64,000 bases of DNA from Drosophila pseudoobscura (Eukaryota; Arthropoda; Insecta; Diptera; Drosophilidae): positions 28,790,001-28,854,000 of the forward strand of contig NC_046681.1 of assembly GCF_009870125.1 (NCBI RefSeq), in the 5' to 3' direction. Position numbers and translations under genes: made by a program. The notes beneath the pieces were generated by a model that was given only the letters and a program-made list of their open reading frames with translations, was not told the origin of the DNA and made no database searches. This document shows, piece after piece, positions 1 through 13,561 of this stretch (positions within the stretch are counted from its first letter, which is position 1; every line of letters begins with the position of its first letter).

Positions 1-140
1 CCTGCGTGGATATATCTCCTCGTTACATGCAAAACCCGTCGCACCCACATGAAAGAAAAGTTTTCCCAGCTAAGGCTCCCCCAAAAGTGGCACGCAAAAA
101 AAAAAACCATTGACACACCGCAGCCCAGCAAAGCCAGGAC

Positions 141-192
141 CTGGACCCGGACCCAGACCCGTACCCAGACCCGTACCCAGACCCGTACCCGG
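141..192. repeat. Minisatellite, CAGACCCGTACC-type unit
   Basis: Three to four tandem copies of a unit of about 12 bp reading roughly cagacccgtacc, preceded by related cctggacccggacc motifs. It creates proline/arginine-rich or threonine-rich open frames on both strands that are not genes. Confidence 0.8.
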
Positions 193-565
193 AGAAAGAG
201 AACTCATCGATCCATTAAAACCCAAAGTCTGCTCACGAATACGTAAAATAGCAAATGGCCGCAGCAGCAACAACGGCAGCAACGGCAGCGGTCCAAAAAA
301 GGACTCAAGGACTCGTAGGTGGATGTGGATGTGGCGTACACTGCAGATGCGACCAGGCCGGAGCAGCGACTGATGAGGTTAAGCTGGCAGGGCATGAGCA
401 CCAGGTAGTCAAGGTTGCCATAGCAATAACTGGGAGAGCATCTCATCTCTCCAGCCCCCGCTCCCGCTCCCGCCCCCGCTCCATCCGGTCTCTGGCTGTG
501 TGTGTGGGTGAGTGTTGCTCATACGCCATGTTGTGCGCAGCACCACAAGTGCTGGGGGCCTGGGC

Positions 566-576
566 TATAAAAGGCG
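566..576 (+). promoter_or_regulatory. Possible TATA box
   Basis: The sequence ctataaaaggc matches a strong metazoan TATA box (TATAAAAG). No clear initiator or convincing downstream coding exon is visible, so a promoter is only a possibility. TATA-like strings are expected by chance in 64 kb, although this full match in GC-rich surroundings is better than average. Confidence 0.25.
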
Positions 577-660
577 TTGCCATGTACAGCTCGCCGCAGA
601 GCTGCTTCTGCCGCTGCCGTTGCCAGGTGGCCTGTGGATGGCGCACTCCTCTGAACAGCT

Positions 661-697
661 CTGAGCCCTGAGCCCTGAGCCCTGAGCCCTGAGCCCA
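661..697. repeat. Heptamer tandem repeat (TGAGCCC)n
   Basis: About five perfect copies of the 7-bp unit tgagccc in direct tandem, between GC-rich non-coding sequence and a CTG-rich tract. Confidence 0.9.
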
Positions 698-3600
698 GCT
701 CTCAACCCGATTCTCGAGTGGTTTGCTGCTGATGCTGCTGCTCCTCCTGCTGCAGCTTTGTTTGTCTTGCTTATCAAAGTTGCTTAAACTCGAGAAAAAG
801 CCACGTTTTTAGTTAGTTTGGGGATTTGCTGGAGATATCGGCAGAGCTGGTGTGTCAAAGAAGATTTCAACTTTTGATTGGTTCAAGATGCTATCCGGTT
901 CTCGGGGGAAGGTGGCGGGGAAGCACAAAAAACATAGATAAATGAACGAAGTCGGCACCAGGGTACCATTCAAGTCTCTTGGAAAGTCTTCAATATTTGG
1001 AAAGTTCTTATGGGAAAGGCTATAAAGAGCCAGAAATATATATAAAACCAGTTTATGCCTTCCCATATCTGAAACAGAATATTTATGCATAAATACCATC
1101 CCTGTCCATACAAAATATCATATTTTATAGTCTAATAAGTTGATAGACCCCATAAAATCTATATTCCTTAACATATTCCTAGTCCCCCTGAAATCTTCAA
1201 AGATCCCCCAATTTCTTGCCGTGTAAGCCAATGCGCAGGCGCCATATTGCTTGGTGGAAAAAACATGGCTGCTCTCACGGCCAGGACGGACGGCACACTC
1301 ACACTCGTGCACCCACACCCGCAGCAGCTGGAGAGACAGACAAAGGCCATTTCCCCTCAACAAATGAGCAAGTATACGCACACCCACACACCCACACACA
1401 CACAGAGAGAGAGAGAGAGAGTGATTTCTACTCCGACGTGTTTTGCTCACAGTTGTGCAAACGATTTTCAACACATTTACAATTATTGTAAATGTGTGCA
1501 AAATTTCAGGCCCCACACTCACACATAAGCCTGTCTCCGTGAATATATGTATGTGTGTGCAGGGCCCTTGTGCGGGCGGAGCGACCAGTACATATATGTG
1601 TGTGTGTGGGTGTGTGGGTGTGTGTGGGTGAGCGCCTGTGTGTTTGTGTGCAAAGTGAACATTCGATTTTACCGGTTGTTGCTTTTTGCCGGGTTTTTTT
1701 TTTACTACCACTAGGGGAAAAGCCAGAGAGAGAGAGGAGTGGTTGGTGCGGGGACAGGGGACAGGGGACAGCACTCTGTGTCTCCCTCTCCCCCTCCATC
1801 TCCCTCGCTCTTTGAGTGGTTCTCGTCATTTTGGGCATTTGAATGCGTTCTGGGAGAGTCCTCAGTGTTTTTGGGCCTGTCGCCATATTTGATGTTTGCC
1901 CCTTGTCCTGTTTCGCTTTCGCGTCCAGCAACTTGGTCAACTTTGGTCCTTTAACGGTCCATCTCCACGCCACTTCAGCCCTCGGCCCACAGCCCACAGC
2001 CCTCGGCCCACAGCCCTCGGCCCTCTCCTGCAGGGCCATCCATCTAACTGCTGGTCAGATCCGAGGCCATCCCCACGGAAATACGTTTGCGGCCTGCTGA
2101 TGTCGAGCAATTTATTAGAGCCAAGATAATGATGTCCCTGTCAGAGGGGAGTCTTTTTAAGGAAGCGATTTTTGGAGCCAGCAACGACAGATACCCTTGC
2201 AGATTCGGCGTTTCTATAAACGGATATAATGGATCTAATGCCAGATATGTTTGATACATAATATTCCCTTTATAAATACCTAAAAGGCATCAACGATTCT
2301 GGACCGATTAGGCCCTATAAATCACAAATAAGATAAAAAGCATTCCATCAGCTGGATTGATTTCCAATCAGCCATAAATATTTTATAAATATTTCGATAT
2401 ATTTATAAATAATTTCGCGCTGACATCGCTCCGCCTCTCCGCTGTTGTTTGTTTTTTCGTTTTCGTTTTTGTTCTCGGGGATACTAATGGCCGGCCCAGA
2501 CGCCATTGCCCGACACCAGCACAATGGCCGTGCTATCGCCGCGGCCGAGGATGGCGGCGGCCATTGTTGCGTCCATTCCGCGTGGCGTTTTCCAGGCACA
2601 CATTTCCCCTAGTACAGGCCAGAATAGCCAGACAGGAGCACAACGACAACGGCATCGAGTCGACTAAATGAAATGAAATCAACATGGCTACCCCAAGGAT
2701 ACCCATGCGTATACGTATTCCGAAATGGAAATGCAAATGGAAATGGGAATGGATATGCAACGTTGCCAATTTTTCGCAACAATTTCGTTTCGGCTTTTCA
2801 TTTGCTTTGATGCGGCATGGGGCAGCCCTCAGGAGTACTCATTAAGCTCCACGAAATTTAATTGCTGCATTTTCTGTGCCCTTTCCCCTTTCCCCTTGCC
2901 CCTTGCCCCTGCTGTAATTCTGTACCTTTTTGAAACGTCCAATAAGCGTTTCATTGATGGCTCTTTAACTCCAGTTTTTGTATAGGTTTTTTTTAAAATT
3001 TTTTTTTTCCCGCTTTCATTCATTAAATGATTTTTTACCATGTTTTGCGTGTTACTGAAAGGCAATTAAAAAAATGGAAATTGTTCATTTTCCACCCAAC
3101 AGAACTTTTCGAAAAAAAATGTACATCTTTTGTTGTAGTTGTTGTAGTTGTTGTAGTTGTTACTGCTTTCAGTTGGCCAATTTTAATAAATTCAATTGTT
3201 CGTTGCAGATACCCCCCATGCCCCCTCCCTCCATGTCCCTCCCATGCACAAGTGTTTCAACATTTGGCCAATTTATTGCCCTTGTTGTTCCAGTTTCTGT
3301 TGTGCTGGAAAAGTTTTTCAATGAAATTTCCCGTTTCTCCTGCAGTGGCAAATTGATTGGAATTGGATATTCCAGATAAAAGCGAAGGAAGCGAAGCCAG
3401 CACTTGGAAACCTCTTTTTTTGAGAGCCGGAAAACTGGTTTGATGTGTGGTAAATTGTGGCTTATGCTAATTGAATAGAGCTTGTTAAAATAATCGATTG
3501 AATCAAATTTTAAGTTGTTGAACATTGAAAAATAATGCGAAAATAATGAACTAGCCACTTAACCGATGATGGAATGCACAACAAGTGCAACAAGCACAAA

Positions 3601-3968
3601 AAGTGATTAAATATTGCGCATAATTATTCAGAAAATTATTATTAAATTGTAGACCCGGAATTCGTTCTAAATATTAAAGTGGAATTTTTCTATAACATTT
3701 TTGAAGAATTGTAAAAGTTTTTGAAGGGTCCTTGAAGGGAAATACTATTCAAAATGCAGCTGCATTTTTTTGTGGATTTCCCATATTCTTTATAAGCTTT
3801 TTTTCGAAGTCTCTGCAGCCTTAACCGCCGAATAAAATCTATTAGTCGAAAGAAAAATCATTTCCTTTATATGGAAAGCACTCTTTTTCATTCCAGCCAG
3901 CAGACTTCCGCTGATAATAAAATAATAATAAATTTTACTATGAAGCTCGGGCCAGAGACCATGGCCAC

Positions 3969-3992
3969 GAGAGAGAGAGAGAGAGAGAGAGA
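3969..3992. repeat. (GA)n microsatellite
   Basis: An uninterrupted GA dinucleotide run of about 12 units in non-coding DNA. Confidence 0.95.
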
Positions 3993-5425
3993 CGATGTCG
4001 ACGTCATCGCTTTAATTTATAGCAAAACTGTGAAAATACTTCCACTCTCTCTCGCCTCGTTTAGCCTTCTTTGGTGCGACATTCGTTTTTTGGCCAGGGC
4101 AGTGCCAACATTTTCTAGTATTTGCGCCCTCCGAAAAACCACTTTTCATGCCCGTCAGCTGCAGCTGTTACTATAGAGGAGAACCAAGACCCGACAGCCG
4201 GGGCCAATTCCTTTTTTTTTCGCCACTCTCCTCGGCCTCTGACCCCCTGACCCTCCGTCTGGCTGTCCTGCTACCAAAGTGGTAAAAAGGAAAATTTCCA
4301 ACACCAAACTAAAGGCATTTTTCCAGTGGCTGCCTTTGTCTACCGAACATTTGATGGAATTTTTGTGCACATACTCGTGGAGGGAAAAGCTTGTTATCAC
4401 TCGGTGGCCACATCTGTCACCTTCTATAAATCACACACACACATACTCCTTGGAAGACAATTTTTATGTGGAGCGACAGGATCTTCTATTGGGTCTACAT
4501 CTTGTCGGAGCACTGCTCTGCGCTCGGGGTTCTGGGCTCTTTTATTATTTTCCAACTAATTCCTTTAATGGAAACTTGAACAATCATGACGGGGCAGAAA
4601 GGGAGGAGTGCCCACATGCTCTTGAAACGAGTTTTAAATACACTTGCAGGACTTTTCTATGGCCCATGGAGTAGAGGCGCTCGGATGGAGAAAACACATG
4701 TTTTTGAGCCAGGGTTTTCAGAGATATACGCAGAAATAAGCATCTGCGTCATGCAAATTGAAATGGATTGCAGAAGCAGAAGCAGAAGGAGATTTCTTTG
4801 TCTTGGAGCTCTCTGCAAATCCAATGGCAAAGCAAACAAAATCAGTGTTAGAGTATCCTCGAGTGCTCTATAGACAGGGTCTTAGTGGAGGAGGTCTGAA
4901 TTGCTCTTACGCATAAAATATTAGATGGTGCAGTGCAATTGTTGCCATTCCCCGTTGCGGGCGTTGCATTGTCTCTACTCGTGTGCAGATGTGGCACCCG
5001 CTCGACGTGGGTCGACGTGGGCGTGTGGGCGTGTGGGCCAGTCAGCCTATATTTTCCGCCATTGTAACCGCCACCCAGCGTGAGCCCACACTCTGGCTGA
5101 ACCACCATGGCCGCTTGTCTCTTGTTCGTGCTGTCGCATTATTCTTCCGCATTTGCTACCACTTTTCTTTATCTCCACTGAACAGAAGCAGGCAGCAGCA
5201 GCACCAGAAGCAGCACTAGCTGCTCTTTGGCCTCACAGCACCCTTGACTGGGTGTCGTGGGACTGGTCCTGGCTCTGGGGCTCCTCCATCCGACACAAAA
5301 TTCAATATCTCGTGTTACATTTCATTGCATGCCCCCAGATTTATTGTAGCGTAATGGAAAACGTTGCCTGAAAGCTGTGTCTGTGCGAAATTCTCCTTTT
5401 CGTGTTATTAGAATAGGATACACAA

Positions 5426-5470
5426 GAATCCGAATCCGAATCCTCATCCTCATCCGCATCCGAATCCCGG
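5426..5470. repeat. Hexamer repeat (ATCCGA/ATCCTC/ATCCGC)n
   Basis: Six to seven tandem hexamers of the form atccga, atcctc and atccgc. A related hexamer tract lies near 27.86-27.91 kb, so the motif recurs in this region. Confidence 0.85.
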
Positions 5471-6117
5471 GCATGTCCATGTCTAGGCAGCTGAACAATG
5501 GTGTAAGCTTTTTTAGCTTAGCTTGCGATTCCATTCCCCTTTTATTCGTCTGCTTTTAATGGTCTCTGGGCTAAATTTTATGATTTTCGTAGCTTTTCTT
5601 CTCCGGCTGCGGGCTTTGCCGGTTTATTGTTTCGAGTATGACACATGAATGTATATATCTTTATGACATTTATAAAGCCAGGAGATTTCAGTTTGTTACG
5701 CTTCTGATTGCCTAAGCATTGGCATTGGTCGGCATCGGTCTGTGTACAACCTATGTATCCTTGATGGCCTTCCGCCCGATTGATTAGGCAACTAACTGAG
5801 AATAATGTTCATTTTGCAAGTGGCTTTTCTCTTTGAATTGGGAGATTTTTCAATTGCAATTTCCCTGTTCTGCTCGGGCGGAAAATTGTAATTTTCCCTT
5901 GCACAAATATTTGATTTATTTCGTGAGCGAAATGAATAGTCTTCAAGGCGAACCCTGCACTCAGCTTCCCCGGCAGTAATCCGAGCCCGAATCGAATGCA
6001 ATTTCCATTCGATGCAAGCCGAGAATTTACTTTTAGCCAAACTCTTCATTATTCTGCAATTCATGCTCGCATATCCTTTTGTGCTGCTGCACACTTGTGA
6101 GGCATCTTAATTATAGG

Positions 6118-6119
<2 letters not shown>

Positions 6120-6148
<29 letters not shown>
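6120..6148. repeat. (CA)n microsatellite
   Basis: A perfect CA run of about 14 units, followed by GT-rich sequence about 70 bp later that could pair with it. Confidence 0.95.
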
Positions 6149-6150
<2 letters not shown>

Positions 6151-6392
6151 GCATGCGGAAACATGCAAAAAGGATACTTTTTCGCATGCAGCCACAAAAT
6201 GCAATATCCTTTTGAATGCATGTGTGTGTTTGTGTGTGCGTGTGTGGATTTATATATTTTCAATTTCCGCTTTTATGAGTGTTGCAGAAGCGAACATTTT
6301 CATAGACGAGCAAATCAAATGGTCTCGACAGGGGCCAGCACCATAATAAACGGCAATAACTACGACTAGGCAGGATTTGATATACGAGTGGT

Positions 6393-6405
6393 GGGGGGGG
6401 GGGGG
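6393..6405 (+). repeat. Poly(G) tract of 13
   Basis: An uninterrupted run of 13 G residues within GT-rich non-coding DNA. A longer run (17 G) occurs at 30656-30672. Confidence 0.95.
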
Positions 6406-8280
6406 ACAAACACAGCTGCACATATGCTCCAGGATGGTACGCCATTGGCGGTTGAAGTGCTCGCACAGACGAAGACGAAGACACACCACACACTCCCAAA
6501 CCAAGGCCCATCCCCATCCGCATCCCCGTCCCCATTTAGATGGAAATGCATTGAACTGCTTATGCAAATGCCAATCAAAATGCGGTTGCCTGCTGCAGGC
6601 AGCCACCCAGGGGGCTGGAGGCACAGGCATAACTGCGCACAGGATGCGGCCCAGCCCAAGCCCTTCGAATATTTCGCATGGCAGGAGCTTGAAAACGCTG
6701 AGCCAGTCATCGGCTTAGAGACAGCCCTGAAATTGTTCCTAATGTGATTGGATACAAGCATGCAGAAATTATTCCCTTTCAAGACAAACAAAGTTGTTTT
6801 AATTATTTTAACTTCGCTTCGAGAAATTGCTAAACGGTTTAACTAATGGAAAGTCCTAGACTTTTAAATGACTTTAATGAGCTCTTTCTAGAACCATTCA
6901 GTTTCCTCTTAGGCAACCAAATGAAGCCTCAAACTTTTGAGTCGTTCTAAAATCCCATTTGATCTCCTTGGATGGATAGGCAATCGTTTCAGTGGTTACT
7001 TTCTCTTCAAGTGTCAGTTCAAGGCGATTCTCGACAAGCTTTCATTGCCGTTTCATCGAAATTATGAAGAAAATTCAGCACTTCTAAGAATATTATTTGT
7101 GCAGATTTTATAGCGCAATAAGCAACCATTTCACATGAGTGCTACTCGCTGGAAATTCTAGGAAATTGTGGCCTTAATCAAGGCTACTTACACATTTTTC
7201 GTAGAATCCGTGTAATCATTCCACTTGGTGTCCCGCCTGGAGGACGGTCTAGGGCTCTGCCTTTCGCCAATTTAAACTTCATCGAGCACTCTTTGCACTT
7301 CAGGGCACCAATATCAAAGAATTCACTTTAGTTAAGAGGCCCGCCCTGCTAGAGAGTCGAATGGCTTTTATGGGTTACCTTATTTTCAAATTTAAACCTC
7401 TCTCAGCTCCTTTGTGAGTATCCCCCCGAATATATTGCAACAATTTCGCTTGATTGGAGGCCCAGGACCCCATTCCATGCAAATAATCTCACGAGTAATC
7501 TGCATTGAACAGTTATTAAGTTTTCGCAACCCAAAACCATCCTCCAAGGGAGAACATAAGCTAAAACCCGAGCCGGGATATGGGGTATACACAAAGGACC
7601 CAGCCGAACCGAGCCGAACCGAAGCTGAAAGGATCTAAGCGCCTGGAGGCAGGCAAACAGGACGAAAACAGAGCCCAAGCCCCAAATGCCTCAGCATTTA
7701 ATGCATACATACGTATGCGAGCATATGCGAAGTGGAACGCACACGGGCGGATGCCCAGCGGAGCGGCGGAACCCCAGCACCGGGCACTGGGAGGTGGAGA
7801 CGATGGAGACGATGGCGGAGTGCTACGGCTTGCCTTCATTTTCATGCAGGCGAAATTTGCATGCCAAAGCGTTGAGGCCACCAAAAAAAAACAAAAATGA
7901 ATGAAAAAAAGGAAACAACAACAACTGGAGTAGAAAGCCCCTCAGGCCCTCGGGCCCTTGGGCGTGCGCATGCAGAAGCATGTGAGGAGCGGAGCTCAGA
8001 AGCGCGTAGAAAAGCGCAAAAATAGAAAAGAACAAATTGCACATACATACATATATCTGCGGGCACGTGTGTGTGTGTGCATTAGAGGGTGTGGATGTGT
8101 GCGTAAGTGAGTGAGTGAGCGGGGGTGTGGCTGTGGCTGTGGGTGTGGGTGTCGCATGAGTAAGTAAAGTACTTACAGCCGCACCACCCCTTCACTTAGC
8201 AGCCCAACTAAATCTCAGCACTCTGGAGAGCACGCCCATGTTATTTTTACATTTTTACATATTTATAATCAGTTCACTCT

Positions 8281-10095
8281 CGATACCCTGCGAAAAGGGT
8301 TTAAGGATTCTAGGGAGTTGCTTTATCAGAAACCTTCCATAAAAATAATGGTTCGAAAAACGTAGTTTTTATGTGCAATGTTGTATTCAAAGAAACTCTT
8401 AATAATTTCAATTCTATATATTTTTAGACCACTCAGACGATTCGGACCACTTAATCATACTGCGATAACATCAACAATTTTTCCAAAACCGAATCCAAGT
8501 AAGAACAACCCCTTTTCAGTAGATAATACAGCAAATTCTTGGATCTTGCAGTCGAAAATGTACATAAATATATTTACACATCTCTCTACATAAAAAAGTC
8601 CTGGTCGTCGTGGTCCCGATATATTATTTTGGGTCGTCTTTTTAGGCCCGATCTTTTATTAAAGAACAAATGTGGGAAAGAATATTTGACCGCCCTAGTA
8701 TATATATATAAACATACATATATATATGCATCAATAAAATAAATCCAAACGAGATCAATATCGGCAGACTATTTGAAATATCTTCTATAGGAAAAAATCG
8801 GTAAAAGATAAAGATTTTGGGGGAAACAATGTTGTGTCTTAGAAAGTCCCAAAAACATTAAAGTTTTAAGCTTCATATATATACAATTTTACATATGCAA
8901 CTTGGCGAAACCTTTATCGAACGACTATACGAAAGACTATACGAATGACTCCCAAGTAACTTCTTTTTCAAGGGTATCTAAAACATCGACTATGGAAAGT
9001 TGTCCTTCCTTTCGTTGTTTTCGTTGCATTTTTGCATGCCGTTTTCTGCCAGCTCAGAGATTTTTTCTATTAAATTTCCCTTCTCTCGTGTTTTTCCTTT
9101 AACTAAGAGGCACTCTGTGTAAAAAATTGCAAATTTCCTACTTACCAAGTTTGCTCGAAGCTGCTCCTTTTTCTTTGTCAACTTGGATGCTTGACAGCGT
9201 CATTCGTTTCGCTTTATGAGTTGGGCGGCAGGTGGAAATGGGGAGATGAGGTTAATGCAACGTGCCACCTGGCGTTGTCCTTGTCGCCACGTCGTGCATT
9301 TTCATCCTGTCTGGTCGCCTTTCCGGGCGATCCCACTCCGGCTCCTGCAGGGACAGGACCTGCACTAAGCCACGTCTAATGCATATTTGTGCGACGGCTT
9401 TTGCATGTAGCTGACGTTAAATTAATTTCCGCTAAAGAAATTATAATCTGGCATCCTGCTTTTCCTCCTCCACCTCCTGCACTCAGCTTATTGGCATATT
9501 TAAGATGGCATGCGCATCCCCCAAGTTATTCGAGAAATTTTAATAAGGATTTCAAATTGAATGAAAAGGAAGAGCGGGAAGGGACGGGGATCACTTTTTT
9601 ATAAAGGAAACTTTATATAAAAGTTTGTAAGTATTTTATTATTAGATATACTTCAAGAAGAGATTGGGACTCAGGAGGAACTAGCTCGTTGACTACAGGA
9701 TGGTGCCGACTTAATGTGTTTAAGGTGAATTTTCTTTCATCAACTCTTTTATAAAGAGATTAACTTTTCTCTTCTAAATCTTGTAAATTATTAGGAATTA
9801 AAAGTTGTAAACTATTCAGTCGGATTGTAACTCTCAAAATCAAATATATAAATATCAATTCAAAGATTATGAAGACTGATATAATAGACGAGAGTTACAC
9901 ACACTGGAATTAATAAGGAATTCAACCAATCTCCAGATGGGAGAGATATCTAGAGAGGAAACTAAATCCATATCCAGTTACTGTTTCTTATGATATAAAA
10001 CACTTTGTGAATCCAAAAGTTCTGCAGAAAATCCTTATTTTATACAGGCTTCTTCTGGATTTTCCTGGAATGTTCCTTGTTAAACTTTTATTCAC
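8281..10095. other. AT-rich gene-free region
   Basis: Mostly AT-rich DNA with short TA-repeat stretches (near 8700-8730), broken by a more GC-balanced patch at 9190-9560. No gene is supportable. The start (a cgatacccTGCgaaaaGGGt-like string) resembles the ends of Drosophila interspersed elements, but I cannot delimit or name one. Confidence 0.5.
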
Positions 10096-10369
10096 ATTTT
10101 CTTAAACACTTTTGGCGTCGTTTGCTGTTTTTGATAGTAGAGTTTCGTCCGCTCTTGGCATTCACCGCGTGCCTTATGGTCGAAATACATATAGGCCTAC
10201 AGTGGATACCAGGAGAAAAACGTACCAAACGACGAGCACTGAGAAAAATGGATCCCCCATACCAGGCGGGACCACGGGAATATCCTTTTGCGCGCTGCCC
10301 CGAAATGTGACCCGATGAGGTCATCAAACGAACCCGAACCGGTTTGATGTCTCAAGTTCCCACAGTCTT

Positions 10370-10602
10370 TGACGTTTGCACTAGATCCGAGGCGGCTGAA
10401 GGTTGAGGGAGATCCTTGGTGGGGAGCGCGATCTGCTCGATGCCGAAGACGCGATCGAACTGCCCGAATTGGCGAATGTGCCACGATACAAAACCCTGAT
10501 GCCGGCCAGGGCCTTAAGTACTCACGATCGCCGCCGGGATGTCTGTGCGGCCCGCCTCCGTTTAGGGGTTGAACGGCTGGGAGATTCGTCCTCGTTTCGG
10601 TA
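10370..10602. other. GC-rich island with coding-like codons
   Basis: The + strand frame from about 10403 to 10603 translates to a non-repetitive peptide (around LLDAEDAIELPELANVPRY) with third positions rich in G/C, unlike its surroundings. On the - strand a frame ending at about 10531 is followed by a good GTGAGT donor string. Neither has a recognisable domain, a clean start or partner exons. It may be an exon of an unseen gene, a decayed exon, or chance in GC-rich DNA. Confidence 0.2.
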
Positions 10603-10657
10603 ACAGGATCACGCTCACGCTCGTGCGCTCTCTCTTTGTGCGCTCCGAAATCCGGTT

Positions 10658-10702
10658 TCGGATCGGATCGGATCGGCTCGGCTCGGCTCGGTTCGGTTCG
10701 GG
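10658..10702. repeat. Pentamer repeat (GATCG/GCTCG/GTTCG)n
   Basis: Nine or so tandem pentamers drifting from ggatc to ggctc to ggttc blocks. This stepwise drift is typical of replication slippage with point mutation. Confidence 0.9.
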
Positions 10703-11789
10703 CCAGCAGAACAGCTGCCTCCTGCCTGCCGGCCCATCCCCCCTTCGAGCCAGGCGAAAATTCATTCACGTATATCTTGGTCGTAGGACATTCGAGTGCG
10801 CCCGTCGTTATTGTTGTGCTCGCTGATTTCACGATTATCTTCATCGGTGTATCTGTGTGTGTGTGTCGTATCTGCTTCTGTGTGCGGCGTATCTGCATCT
10901 GTATCTGTGTGCCTGTTTGTGTATCCTTTTTGCGTTGCTTTTTTATTGCTATTGCCATTGGCGTCTACGTCACTGAAAATGCATTTTTATATCCTGTTTA
11001 TTCGCTGTGATTTCCCCACCTCCTGCCCCAGCCCCGGCCCCTGAAGGTGGCAGCTGTGGTCCTTGGTCCTGCTGTAAAGGTGAATGTGCTCGGGGATCCG
11101 GCTGCTTTGTCCCGACCTGAACTTTGATTTTGTTTATTGTCGCATTTTGTGTGCTCTTTTTTGTAAGTAGCAGCATTCGGTTATTGTGCTGATTGTTCAA
11201 CTTTCACAAAGACAAATTGGTAAAAGTTTAAGCTTGATTTAAGTTGGAAGTCCGTTTCAAAAAGAAAGGAGAGTCATATGAATGAGAGGTGAAGGTAGAC
11301 TGAGGGTGAAAATAAAGATATAATTTCTTAGAAAGATAACAGATTGAATCTAAGCAAATTTTATTGATACATTTGTTCTATTCAAAATAAATGTTTATTA
11401 CAAATCTTAAATCCTGAAACCAAAAACAGAATGATCCCCCTTTACAAATTATATTTTTTTTTAAATTTTCTTATCAAAAAATATATAGATCCTGTATCAT
11501 ATAACTAGTAACCTACTGCTGTTATCATGAATATCTTAAGATGTATCTAAAATTTAATAAAAATATGCGAAATATGGCTTATTTAGAAGTTTTCCCAATT
11601 CGTTTATATAGCCACCAAATTCACATTTTGAGTAGTTTATTCCCTCTAGTAATTTTCTAATATTCTTCCCTAAAACATGAACCACTCAAGAGAATCATTA
11701 GTACATGCATTAGTTAATATGGATATTAATTACTAATCCCTAATTTCCCTAACTATAAAACCAACAACCGCGTTTGCGATCCATAACCC

Positions 11790-11862
11790 GCGTCCCAGTG
11801 CCCGTCCCCCTCCCAGTGCCCGTCCCAGTGCCCGTCCCCCTCCCTGTCCCAGTCCCCGCCTC
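11790..11862. repeat. C-rich minisatellite (CCCGTCCCAGTG-type)
   Basis: Imperfect tandem units of the type cccgtcccagtg and cccgtccccctc, giving a repeated Pro-Val peptide in one frame that is not a gene. Confidence 0.85.
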
Positions 11863-13393
11863 CATCAGAAATACACAAAAAATCAGTCACACGACCCCTA
11901 AAGAAATCCGGAATGCATCTGGAAAATGCTCAGCAGAGAAAAGCCGAGAGTGTGAGCGGGAAGGGAGGGGTGGCTGCAGGCCAGCAGAGGGGTATGGGTA
12001 TGCCGATGGGGATGGAAAAACAAGATGCATTGTCCGCATTGTTGTCAACGAGAGCAGCTGATCGACAAACGGCACAGGACAAACAGAAAACCAAACTGGC
12101 AATCTGAATAGGCCCGAAACTGAATAGAAAACTGAAAGGCGAGAGCCGAAAGCCGAGAGCCGGCCCATGGCCCATGGCCCGTGGCCCGTGACACACATTT
12201 GCAGCAGTCGTGAGTGGGGACAAAGGAAATGCTGGAAAAACGCTGCCCCTGAGCGTTTTCCCTGCACAAAAATTGGCGCCCAAAAACGGCAACAATGAAA
12301 ATTGCATGAAATCAGCTGTTGAAAGCGAGGCAGCTGCCGCATGCCACATGCCGCTGAAAGGATGCACAGAGCAGAACAGCTGAGGACTCGCTGCCTCGCC
12401 TCCAATATTGATTCTGCACCGTGTCACAGTTGCAGATATTTAAATTTCACTTCTCCTGTCAGCCACGTCTCATATTTTAGCTGTGGGCTGCTCGATTTTT
12501 TATTGATTGCCCGCCAGAGACCCAGTTGCTCCATTGAGCATGAGATCTGCCTCTGGGCTGAGAAAATATATCTCACCAGAGCGAACGATGTGTGAGCGAT
12601 GGGCTTCTATAGATGTGGAATGTGCACGGGCCTGGCTGCACTCAACGAAGAGGGTACGTGGACTTTGGCTTAAGGTTTGAAAAGATTTTATGCTAGGGAA
12701 GGAACATAATATAATAATGTTCTACAGACTCTATACAAGCCAAGCCATAGCTGAAATGGGAATAATATTCGGGATAAATGATAAGAAAATTTAGATTTAT
12801 GATTTTAGAAGTTTGAGAAATATATTTAGGTCAGAAATCATAGGTATATTGAGCAGCCACTAGATCTTAAGTAAATTTGAGTTTAATTCGAATTCAAACT
12901 CGTTTTAATAACATAATTTATATAAACTCTATTCCGAAAACATGTTAGAGAGTTGGAGGACCTAGTATATCGAGTATCCCCCTCCAGGAAGTTCAAGTTC
13001 AGTTCCTGAGAGATTTGGTATTGAAAGTTGACTTTCTTCATAAACTTTTCTCTCTCTTTTCTATTTCATAGAAACTTTTGAACTCTTATCCTACTTCTGA
13101 AGAATTACCTATCGAATAAAATATCCACATTTCAAAGAGATTATCTCTAATATAATCTTTTCGTTTTCCTTTGTAAGTCTTTGCCTTAAACATGACCCAC
13201 TAAAAATAATCATTAGTTGATTCTTCCTCCAAAGGGAGTTCAGAGCTCATGGTCTATGTCCCATAAAGTGTATGCCCCTCTTCGGCCATAACTAATGAGC
13301 TATGCTCTCCATTTCAGCTGAGTTTCGCTGGCACAGAAATGGTCCTTTTATGGCAGAGCCAGCTCTAGCAGCCATCTGCGCCGTCTAAGGTCT

Positions 13394-13444
13394 GTCCCGT
13401 CCTGCTCCGTCCTGCTCCGTCCTGCTCCGTCCTGTTCCGTCCCG
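13394..13444. repeat. 10-bp tandem repeat (TCCTGCTCCG)n
   Basis: Four to five copies of the decamer tcctgctccg with one variant unit, lying just before a CTG/TTG trinucleotide tract. Confidence 0.9.
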
Positions 13445-13509
13445 CACTGCTCTGGGCTGTCTGCCCCACTGTCATTCTATTTCAATGCCTGACAATTAGC
13501 TGGCTTTAT

Positions 13510-13527
13510 TCTTGCTGTTGTTGTTGT

Positions 13528-13561
<34 letters not shown>

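Larger units (their letters stand above)
1..8280. other. Gene-free region rich in simple repeats
   Basis: I see no supportable gene here. All open frames are short, overlap on both strands and follow low-complexity tracts (GT/CA, GA, CCCGTA-type, TGAGCCC). Composition alternates between GC-rich repeat-laden DNA and AT-rich stretches (about 3.6-3.9 kb and 6.75-7.4 kb). It could be intergenic or part of a long intron of a gene outside the window. The TATA-like site near 567 is the only promoter-like signal I noted. Confidence 0.6.

Noticed and set aside
1118..1774. 218-codon - strand frame
   Set aside because: Built on CA/GT microsatellites; no conserved motif or splice context.
10197..10958. 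Open frame of 253 codons on the - strand
   Set aside because: It runs through GT-rich and GATCG-type repeats, has no domain, and its length is explained by low stop-codon density in GC-rich repeats.
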